NCBI GenBank assembly: GCA_030430495.1
Contig: JAUIKM010000006.1
Location: 1 to 64,000, forward strand
DNA from: a bacterium
Lineage (GTDB): Bacteria; Bacteroidota; Ignavibacteria; Kapaibacteriales; UBA7675
Reading direction: 5' to 3'
Length of the DNA stretch: 64,000 bases
This document shows positions 1 through 7,071 of the stretch, piece after piece. Below the pieces are notes generated by a model that saw only the letters and a list, made by a program, of their open reading frames with translations, was not told the origin of the DNA and ran no database searches. The position numbers and the translations under genes are program-made. Position 1 is the stretch's first letter, and each line of letters begins with the position of its first letter.

Positions 1-15
1 CTCACAGATACTATC

Positions 16-125
16 GGTCATTTTCGTGGGATTGACCGGTCATTTTCCTGAGATTACGCGGTCACGTTCCTGGGATTGACTGGTCATTTTCCTGAGATTA
101 CGCGGTCATTTTCAGTGGGATCGGG
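16..125. repeat. Five tandem 22-bp repeats, probable insertion-sequence end
   Basis: Five consecutive 22-bp units start at 16, 38, 60, 82 and 104, each opening with GGTCA(T/C)(T/G)TTC. Units 2 and 4 are identical; units 1 and 3 are close variants. The array stops inside the TIR reading frame at about 125. Closely spaced direct repeats of roughly this length at the terminus are characteristic of IS21-family elements, so I read this as one end of such an element whose body lies left of the window. The family assignment is inference. Bases 1-15 also resemble the motif coding for NGICE in the IS481 remnant near 606, so the left edge may be nested mobile DNA. Confidence 0.6.
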
Positions 126-314
126 CAAAAGACAAAGAAGGACAACACGAGAATTCTTCATTGCCTTGCGAATCTCATATCTCCAATCTTGCCCTGGCAA
201 AAGGTTCTGATCCCACCAGACATTAAAACCGGATGCGATGAGATTATTCCGTAGCGCCTCGGCTTCTTCTTTGTTTTCATCACCATATGCAAGGAAAATC
301 TGCGAGTCGGACAT
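84..314 (-). pseudogene. TIR-domain protein, 5' fragment truncated by the insertion-sequence end
   Basis: The frame starts with MSDSQIFLAYGDENKEEAEA and continues to WWDQNLLPGQDW and a strand RVVLLCLL, matching the first two-thirds of a TIR domain (box 1, then the W-D-x-L-x-PG segment). Real TIR sequence ends at about residue 64. The last dozen codons are read from the 22-bp repeats and the stop lies inside them. The region that would carry the catalytic glutamate of NAD-cleaving TIR domains is absent, so an active enzyme is not expected. The gene was probably the 5' part of a TIR effector, broken by the element to its left. It lies near a caspase/NB-ARC gene, consistent with a defence island. 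Confidence 0.7.
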
Positions 315-408
315 AGTTAACTTAAAGTTTAATAGACGAGACTTAACCTGACCGTTCTTAATATTCTTACACCGAAGTTACCGGTCGATATTGTTTGTCG
401 ATCATCTT

Positions 409-680
409 TTAATCTGCAAGGTACTTCGAATCCTGGAATGTCTGATACTGTGTTTTACTACGACAGGATTTCCCGGAATGTGTTCGTTCGTGATTATAGT
501 AATGTATTCATTCATCCAGATCCTGCTGCAACTGTTAGATTGACTCATAGACCTTCTTGCGAAACGCTGTCGCATAAAACTCTTCTTGTATTGTCCGGTA
601 AAACGTTCACAGATACCATTGGTTTGTGTGTTGTCTTTGGCGCCGCGCGAATTACTGTTAAGTTATGGAGTACTCAATGA
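409..680 (-). pseudogene. Degraded IS481-family transposase, C-terminal remnant
   Basis: Reading the minus strand, one frame gives TNGICERF (the Glu of the DDE triad) near 600-635. After a frameshift, a second frame gives FRKKVYESI, QLQQDLDE, YYNHERTHSGK and QTFQDSKYLAD, ending at TAA 409-411. This order is the typical C-terminus of IS481-type integrases (TNG-ERF, FRKK-Y, LQ-DLD-W, YN-ERTHSGK, TP-QTF-DSK-LA). At least one frameshift and two in-frame stops (after YESI, and a TGA replacing the expected Trp after DLDE) make it non-functional. The upstream part of the gene is missing. It records past transposition next to the TIR and caspase genes. Confidence 0.8.
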
Positions 681-764
681 GTTGCCCGCTTTTCAATAGG
701 GTAAGTGTTAATAAGTTGTTTAAACTCCTCTTGAAGCTAAGATGGGGAAGTTTACAACAGTTGT

Positions 765-3700
765 TTACTGAACTGACTTTTTCAATGATTTAACAATTGC
801 CCTCGCCGAAATAACACTAGGATGGGAATAAGGAAAATTTGCCTCTAGTATATGGAGAGCTTTGTTGGCTTGTTTTAGTGCCGCTTTATAATCATTTTGT
901 TCATTAAGTACAACTGCCAGGTTGTAATACCCCGTCGCAGTCCTAGGATGATCTAGACCAAAATTTGTTTCGTCAGAGGCAATCGCTTTTTCCAAGAGTT
1001 CTCTTGCTTTTGCGAAATCACCTAAGTTTCTCAGTATCATGGCAAGGTTGGAGTATCCTGCCGCGATCCTAGGATGATCAGAACCAAATTTTGCTTTATC
1101 AGAGGCAATCGCTTTTTCCAAAAGTTCTCTCGCTTTTGTGAAATCGCCTAAGTCGCTTAGAAGTTTTGCAAGATTAGAGTATCCAGTTGCGGTCCTAGGA
1201 TGGTCGGGACCGAAATTCGTTTCATCAGAGGTAATCGCTTTTTCCAAAAGTTCTCTTGCTCCTGCAAAATCGTCTAAGTCTCTTAAAATCATGGCCAGGT
1301 TGTTATACCTCGTTGCGGTCCTAGGATGGTCAGGACCGAAATTCGCTTCATCAGAGACAATCGCTTTTTCCAAAAGTTCTCTTGCTCCTGCGAAGTCGCC
1401 TAGGTCACTCAGTACCATTGCAAGATTAGAGTATCCAGTTGCGGTCCTAGGATGGTCAGGACCGAAATTCGCTTCATCAGAGACAATCGCTTTTTCCAAA
1501 AGTTCTCTTGCTCCTGCGAAGTCGCCCAGGTCACTTAGTACCATTGCAAGATTGGAGTACCCCACCACGGTACTAGGGTGATCGGGATCGAAATTGTTTT
1601 TATGGGAGGCAAGCTCCTTTTCCAAGAGTTCTTTTGCTCCCTCATAATCGCCCAAGTCTCTGAGAGTCATTGCAAGTTTGGAATACCCTGAAGCTGTAAT
1701 GGGATGTTCGCTGCCAAAGTTTACTTCATCGGAAGCAATCGCTCTTTCTAATAACTCTTTAGCGTACATGTAGTTGCCCAACAAGTGGTTTACAGAGGCA
1801 AGGCTTTTATACAAACTGGTTATCGATGAATTCTCACTTCTAGGAAACAGTCGTACAATTGCATTTCCGTAGGGCACATATTCCATTTTCGTAACTGGAT
1901 TGTCGTGTAAGTCGTCCATAACCAAGAGCGAATCAACTATTTGAATCAAGTCGATTATGTCTTCAGGTTCTATCTGCAGTTTCTTTTTTGCTACTTCGTT
2001 TACAATGCGGTGCATTTTGTAGCTGTCATTGTCACGACCAAGCCACCCTTTTCTAGCAACTTCTTCAAGCAAATCGGCAAACCCCTCAGCTCTTTTGCTT
2101 TTGCCTGATAAGAGTAAAGTTTTCAATAATTCGAATGAACAAAATTGGGCTGGCAAAGCAACAAAATGCTTCAACAGCCAAATTTCATCTTCCTCCAGAT
2201 CACTGAAGTCAAAAGTCGCCTCTAAGTACCATCCAATTCTCTCAATTTTTGATCGATTGCTGTGAGCAGTAGTCACATTCGCTCGTACATTTTGCTCAAT
2301 AGCAGTTAGCAATTCAGAACTTGTCAAGCGTTGACGTTGTGCTGTTCGCGCAAGAATTTCAACAACTAGGGTATGATATCCCACCGTTTCAACTATCTTA
2401 AGAATTTCCTCATTGTCAGTAATGCGACTGCAATAAAGCTTGAACAGCTCGACAGCACTTTTGGGATCTAGAGTATCTAGCAGTAACGTCTCCATTCCAA
2501 ATATTTCTTCGCGTGAAGTAATTATTAGATGCCAATCTGGTTGAGCTGGTAATATATCGATGTAGTTTTCAATAGCACTAGTGGCATTATCAATTACTAA
2601 GAGTTTTGGAGCAGCAGACAAAGCACGAAGCGCGCGGATTATACTATGAAAAACGGAAATGTTCTCACCTTCTAGCTCCTGCAAATTTAATGACTCCCTT
2701 AAATCAACATTCTGAGCGAAGTCATGGACTATATCTTGCTCATTTTGCGTAATCCAGGCAATATGCTCATAGTCAGCAAAATATTCGAACAAATATGCCG
2801 CTGCCAATGTGGTTTTACCTATACCACCCAACCCAACGATGGAAACGGATCTTTTACTCTCAAACAACAATTTGTGTATTTGTTGCAAATCAAGATTTCT
2901 ACCAACCAAATCAGAAGGACGTATAGAGGGAATCGGGGTCAGCTGTTTTGGTATTTTTATCGCACCGGGATAAGCATAGTTAATATTTGATCCAGTAGAA
3001 TTCCCAATAATGAGGCCAAAATTCTCGGAATTGGCTGCAACATTGGAGGTGTCGCTATTTTTCTGAAGAAGTGAAGAAAGCGCTTTAAATCTAATTCTAA
3101 CAACTGTGAAACTACTTCCTATCTCTTCAAATGTAATGCTATCCTCACCATATTTGACTACGTAGTCTCTTACGATGTCAAATCCTCGTCCAATTCCTTC
3201 AAATGTCAATTGGCTAGACAGATAATAAGAAAGCAAATCATTTTTTGGCTTGGATATCGTCGTGCTGTTGTTAAGTAGGTATTCCCAATTTAGATCTTTG
3301 GGGAAACACCCGGGATTTTTGATTTCAATGCACTCAGTTAAAATACTAACTTGTACAGGAAACCGCTCACCATAATCTCTGTGTGCAAATGCATTTGAGA
3401 TTAACTCTCTAATAACTACTAGATCATCATCTCGAAATTCAGACTTAATTCGGTTGCCTTTTGAGTCAAAATATGAAAAGTCCAGATTGTCAATAATAAG
3501 ATCCCGGAATTTGTTAATTTGATGTGATATGGGACCTCTAACTTCAGTGCTCTTTTGGAAGTCTTTTGAAGGTCCAACGACAAATTTTGACTTCAAATAG
3601 GGGTATAAAACTTCCGGGTGTTTGTGAAAACCAATAACAGCGGATTTGTGTATTTTTTTTTGCCCATATCTTACTATAGGAGAGAATAGACCCAGGACTT

Positions 3701-4655
3701 CAAGCTTTCCAAGAATGTCAAGGTCTTCCCATTCGCTTTCTATTCTTCTTTCTCGCTTTTCCTTTTCAAAAAAATCATTAACTAAGTTCATGTCTAAATC
3801 TTCAATACTAGCACTTTCGCAAGGATGCTCCCTTTCATCTGTCGTTTCATATAATACCCTCAGTTCGTCTATGTTTCTTACAAAGTGAGATTCAGGATGA
3901 TCGATGCTTGGGGTGTTGTTTTGTATTTTTCCGCTTTTGTTCTTCGCTATCCAAATACTTTGATCGGCATTAGAAACCTTATATTTTGGTGTCTGTGTAT
4001 ACGCATCAAATCTCCCCTGGGCAAAGACACTCTTTATATACTCGGAAAGATCTTTAGCATAAATGTAACCATCTTCTGTAGGTTTTCCACTTAATCCGGT
4101 TTTGAGTGCTTCATAGAATATTTTGGTGTATACACTGCCGGTACCATCTTCCATCTCATGGCTTAGTTCGACAGCTGACGATGATGACAGTATCATGTAG
4201 CCTTTTGGGAGGTCAGACACGTCTTTGTGAACAGATACATCCACTTCACCTTTTGCCAAGTTGCCACTGTAACAAGCATCTATAATTATTATGGCCTTCT
4301 TTACTTGATAGTTGTCAAACTCGTTTAGAAGATTGTCAAACGGGTAGTATGATCGGGAGTCACTATCTCCAAATTGTAGATAATATCTGTTGTTCCTTTC
4401 TATTCCGTGACCCGAGTAGTAAAATATTAGCTGGTTGGCACGATCCCAATCTTGTAGGAATTCGTCAAGTTCATTTCCGAAGGTCTGCTTGTTTTGGCAA
4501 TTCAGAATAAATTTTGACTCAGCTTGATGACATTGACCAATCTCATTGTCCAATAAAACCGAAAAAATGTTAACTACATCTCTTTCTCCGGCTCTTAAAC
4601 GGTTTGCAAAGCCATTCACTGCAAATGTAACTCTTTGCGATAATTTAATTTCCAT
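765..4655 (-). CDS. Caspase-like/HATPase/NB-ARC/TPR conflict protein (NLR-like STAND ATPase)
   Basis: A large modular protein of 1,296 aa. Residues 1-250 form a caspase-like (C14) protease with its dyad: His83 in YYSGHG and Cys128 in DACYSG. Residues 385-560 form a HATPase_c_4-like domain of the kind seen in AlbA/RecG-C-like proteins (RELISNAFAHRDY at 416-428, then IEIKNPG and GIGRG), preceded by a possible winged helix. An NB-ARC STAND ATPase follows (Walker A GLGGIGKTT at 608-616; Walker B LLVIDNA). The C-terminus has about eight 42-residue TPRs of the kinesin-light-chain type, two nearly identical. I chose ATG 4655 because it overlaps the stop of the upstream gene (ATGGAAATTAA), giving translational coupling; an in-frame start at 4736 would overlap that gene by 92 bp. 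Expected role (family inference): TPRs sense an invader, NB-ARC oligomerises, the caspase executes. Function of the HATPase domain is unknown. Confidence 0.85.
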   Translation of the reverse strand: MEIKLSQRVTFAVNGFANRLRAGERDVVNIFSVLLDNEIGQCHQAESKFILNCQNKQTFGNELDEFLQDWDRANQLIFYYSGHGIERNNRYYLQFGDSDSRSYYPFDNLLNEFDNYQVKKAIIIIDACYSGNLAKGEVDVSVHKDVSDLPKGYMILSSSSAVELSHEMEDGTGSVYTKIFYEALKTGLSGKPTEDGYIYAKDLSEYIKSVFAQGRFDAYTQTPKYKVSNADQSIWIAKNKSGKIQNNTPSIDHPESHFVRNIDELRVLYETTDEREHPCESASIEDLDMNLVNDFFEKEKRERRIESEWEDLDILGKLEVLGLFSPIVRYGQKKIHKSAVIGFHKHPEVLYPYLKSKFVVGPSKDFQKSTEVRGPISHQINKFRDLIIDNLDFSYFDSKGNRIKSEFRDDDLVVIRELISNAFAHRDYGERFPVQVSILTECIEIKNPGCFPKDLNWEYLLNNSTTISKPKNDLLSYYLSSQLTFEGIGRGFDIVRDYVVKYGEDSITFEEIGSSFTVVRIRFKALSSLLQKNSDTSNVAANSENFGLIIGNSTGSNINYAYPGAIKIPKQLTPIPSIRPSDLVGRNLDLQQIHKLLFESKRSVSIVGLGGIGKTTLAAAYLFEYFADYEHIAWITQNEQDIVHDFAQNVDLRESLNLQELEGENISVFHSIIRALRALSAAPKLLVIDNATSAIENYIDILPAQPDWHLIITSREEIFGMETLLLDTLDPKSAVELFKLYCSRITDNEEILKIVETVGYHTLVVEILARTAQRQRLTSSELLTAIEQNVRANVTTAHSNRSKIERIGWYLEATFDFSDLEEDEIWLLKHFVALPAQFCSFELLKTLLLSGKSKRAEGFADLLEEVARKGWLGRDNDSYKMHRIVNEVAKKKLQIEPEDIIDLIQIVDSLLVMDDLHDNPVTKMEYVPYGNAIVRLFPRSENSSITSLYKSLASVNHLLGNYMYAKELLERAIASDEVNFGSEHPITASGYSKLAMTLRDLGDYEGAKELLEKELASHKNNFDPDHPSTVVGYSNLAMVLSDLGDFAGARELLEKAIVSDEANFGPDHPRTATGYSNLAMVLSDLGDFAGARELLEKAIVSDEANFGPDHPRTATRYNNLAMILRDLDDFAGARELLEKAITSDETNFGPDHPRTATGYSNLAKLLSDLGDFTKARELLEKAIASDKAKFGSDHPRIAAGYSNLAMILRNLGDFAKARELLEKAIASDETNFGLDHPRTATGYYNLAVVLNEQNDYKAALKQANKALHILEANFPYSHPSVISARAIVKSLKKSVQ

Positions 4656-5031
4656 TGCTGAGCCTTGAGGATTGCAACGAGATTGGAATTTTAACGTCAG
4701 TTTTTTGCTCGATGGCAAGTCTGAGAATAGATTCAAATTCTTTCTTATCCATCCCTTCTTTCTTGTATGTAGTATTGCCTATTTTGAGGCTAATTGAATA
4801 TTTAGGATACCTTGACCTCCAATAGTCCAGTACCGCTATTAGTGAGCTTATAGCAGTTAGTCCGAGAGTAACTATTCCAATCGCGAAAGTAAGATCACCT
4901 TTTGTACCATCCTTTACTTCCATACTTGTTTGAGCCACAATTGGAGTTTCGTCATTAATCGTTTCTGCAAGTGAAACTATGGCAATAGAATCTTCTGCAG
5001 TCAGAGTATCAATAAATTCGATTGTGACCAT
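4645..5031 (-). CDS. Small single-span membrane protein, EACC1-like partner of the caspase protein
   Basis: A 128-aa protein with a short polar N-terminal half, one transmembrane segment (about residues 47-68, LTFAIGIVTLGLTAISSL then IAVLDYW), and a C-terminal half with a beta-hairpin/helix pattern (SISLKIGNTTYKK, EFESILRLAIEQ). This is the layout of the effector-associated constant component EACC1, described by comparative genomics in bacterial STAND conflict systems, usually next to a caspase or trypsin effector. The assignment rests on architecture and neighbourhood, not on a profile search. Its stop codon overlaps the start of the caspase/NB-ARC gene by 11 bp, so the two are almost certainly co-translated. 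It could anchor the complex at the inner membrane. Confidence 0.6.
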   Translation of the reverse strand: MVTIEFIDTLTAEDSIAIVSLAETINDETPIVAQTSMEVKDGTKGDLTFAIGIVTLGLTAISSLIAVLDYWRSRYPKYSISLKIGNTTYKKEGMDKKEFESILRLAIEQKTDVKIPISLQSSRLSNGN

Positions 5032-5468
5032 AGTTCATTTTCGGATTAATGCCCGGAAAAAATTCACTCTTCTACATCTACTATTTGTGCGGCTGATTAG
5101 CGGCGAGCGACAGCCTGATTCTAATCAGGTTGCCACAATTTCAAAAAACTAGTTCAAATAATCAAGGTTTGTTTTTCGAGATATTTGCGCCTTCCTTCAA
5201 CAATATTAGATGATGCAAGTTTTTAAGGTGGCATTGTGGACCTTGACATGTGCGTTTGGAGTCGCTAGAATAAATGAGTCAAAGAGTCACTGAATCTCAC
5301 CACAGTTAAGAGTAGAAAACCCAAAATTGAACGAAATCTGAACATCAAACGCAATTTGGGCGACAGAAGGCAGTGAGGTTGCTGGTTCAAGTCCGTTTAC
5401 CCTAATCAAATAGAGGCACCTGAACCGATGAATCGAGAATTTGAAGAACTAACATTTCCGCTTACCAT
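5032..5468. other. Intergenic stretch with stem-loops upstream of the EACC1-like gene
   Basis: No gene is seen here. At 5089-5104 a GCGGCTGATTAGCGGC segment resembles the GCCGATTAGCGGCG element downstream of the NB-ARC gene at 47.46 kb. A perfect inverted repeat, CCTGAT-TCTA-ATCAGG, follows near 5114-5129. The stretch GGTTCAAGTCC near 5384-5394 resembles the T-loop of a tRNA, but no cloverleaf can be built around it. The promoter of the two-gene conflict operon should lie in this region; I see no convincing consensus. Confidence 0.4.
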
Positions 5469-6674
5469 TCACTTTCTCGTTCCCCACGCCCTCAAAAACT
5501 CACTCTTCGTCACCTTCTCCGTTAGCTTGATATACTTCTTCATCGTGCGCATGTCCTTATGACCGGTGATCCGCATCAGCACTTCCGGCCGTACGCCTTT
5601 TTCCAGCGACAAAGTCACAAAGGTTCGACGCCCTGTGTGCGTCGTGATCAAATCGTATTTCGGTACAACTCTTTCGATCCGCGTAGGTCCGCGATGCTCA
5701 ACCATCAGCGTCGGCTCGTCGATTCCAGCCAATTCACACAATTGCCGGATGAGTTTGTTGGCCTGCTTGTTGACGGGAGCTGCAAAACCATTTGCGGGGC
5801 AACGCTTCAGAATCTCACGCGCCTGCGGCATCAGCGGAAGTTTGAGATTGTCGCTGGTTTTGACGGTATTGACAATCAGCATGTCGTCTTTGAGATTGAC
5901 GGGGCGTAGTTTGACGACATCACTATAACGCAGGCCAGTGTAGCACAACAGTAAGAAGATGTCGCGGATGCCGGAGAGTCGGTCATCTGTCGTAATCTCG
6001 GCTTCATGGATGAGTTCGAGTTCTTCCATTGTCAAAGCAACCTGGACAGAATCTTCCGACAGCCGTTTGAACTTCTTGAACTCCGGATTGACCTCAATTC
6101 CACGCCCGACGCACCAATTCAGAAAAGCCGTGATGGTTTTGATCTTGTTGCCGACTGTGTTGGTCTTGGCTCCGAGTCCGAGTCCGAAGGCGTAGGCAAC
6201 GAACTTATCGTAGAAGGTGCTGTCCATTGTCTCCAGGGAAAGCGTGTGTTTGGTTGTTTCCTGGAACTTCTTCAAATAGTTGACCGTGGTGCGGTAGTTC
6301 TCGATCGTGTTTGGTCGGCGTTTGGATTTGGCACTTTGAATGAACTCTTCGAAGTAGTCGAAGAACGAGCCATTTTGTGTTTGATTCCGCTGCAGTTCTT
6401 CGCGGATGAGTTGCGTTGTTGGTGTCTGATGTCGTAGACGCATCTCGCGATAGATGCGGCGGACACGATCTTCGAGTTCATCGATCCGCAGATTGATTTC
6501 GGCGCTGCCTTTCATGGTCTTTTTGACGCGTTTGCGGTTTTGATCCCAATTGCGGGCCTGGATCTTTTCGCCGGTAGAAAGGCGCAGACGTTTGTTGTCG
6601 AAAGTGGCGTCGAGCATGATGTATTGCAGGTCGTCTTCGTAGACCTTGTTGTCAAGTCTGAATCGTACGTTCAT
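5469..6674 (-). CDS. Tyrosine recombinase/integrase, Bacteroidetes mobile-element type
   Basis: A 401-aa site-specific recombinase. It has an N-terminal Arm-DNA-binding-like domain (MNVRFRLDNKVYEDDLQYIM), a SAM-like core-binding domain (about 95-200, FFDYFEEFIQSAK) and a C-terminal catalytic domain. Catalytic residues are visible: Arg in TGLRYSD, His-x-x-Arg in HTGRRTF, His in GHKDMRT and the nucleophile Tyr in MKKYIK. The frame is open further upstream to 6776, but the family begins at MNVRF, so I start at 6674. It reads toward the caspase operon and probably moved this island; the degraded insertion sequences and lower GC fit that. No attachment-site repeats could be identified by eye. Confidence 0.9.
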   Translation of the reverse strand: MNVRFRLDNKVYEDDLQYIMLDATFDNKRLRLSTGEKIQARNWDQNRKRVKKTMKGSAEINLRIDELEDRVRRIYREMRLRHQTPTTQLIREELQRNQTQNGSFFDYFEEFIQSAKSKRRPNTIENYRTTVNYLKKFQETTKHTLSLETMDSTFYDKFVAYAFGLGLGAKTNTVGNKIKTITAFLNWCVGRGIEVNPEFKKFKRLSEDSVQVALTMEELELIHEAEITTDDRLSGIRDIFLLLCYTGLRYSDVVKLRPVNLKDDMLIVNTVKTSDNLKLPLMPQAREILKRCPANGFAAPVNKQANKLIRQLCELAGIDEPTLMVEHRGPTRIERVVPKYDLITTHTGRRTFVTLSLEKGVRPEVLMRITGHKDMRTMKKYIKLTEKVTKSEFLRAWGTRK

Positions 6675-7071
6675 GATATACGCTGGTGATAAGCGTTTTT
6701 GAGACTGCCGGGAAGGATGATGACAAGATAGTACAATTCTGAACACTGACAATATTACTGACAGAAATCGAGACACAACCAGGAGTTGTTAAGTTCAGAT
6801 AAGAATGCGTGCTCCACTTGAGACTAGTATTATCAGTGCTTTGTAATCATTTGGGTTTAGGTGTGTTCGAGGGCATTCAATCCGGATAACTCCACGCAGG
6901 AGTGCGCCCAAAAATGTTCATCCCCCGCTCACAGCCCCAGATCGCTCGTTAACCAGCAGAACCTGCCCGTTCAAGAGGCGCCCTGCCGCTCGCACTCTAC
7001 GCCGGGTAAAGTATTTTCATTCTGTCGCCGCCTGCTCATCGCGCCGGCCTGAAAACGCCTGCGCCAACACC
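6675..7071. other. Non-coding stretch between integrase and RNase R gene
   Basis: No credible gene. This is the likely boundary between the island and the housekeeping region: composition shifts to GC-rich at about 6880. The promoter of the integrase should lie just right of 6674. No repeats or terminator stand out. Confidence 0.4.

Noticed and set aside
5379-5402. tRNA-like fragment GGTTCAAGTCC, possible attachment site of the integrase
   Set aside because: The T-arm stem does not pair well and no acceptor, D or anticodon arm can be formed; no second copy of the sequence was found as an attachment repeat.
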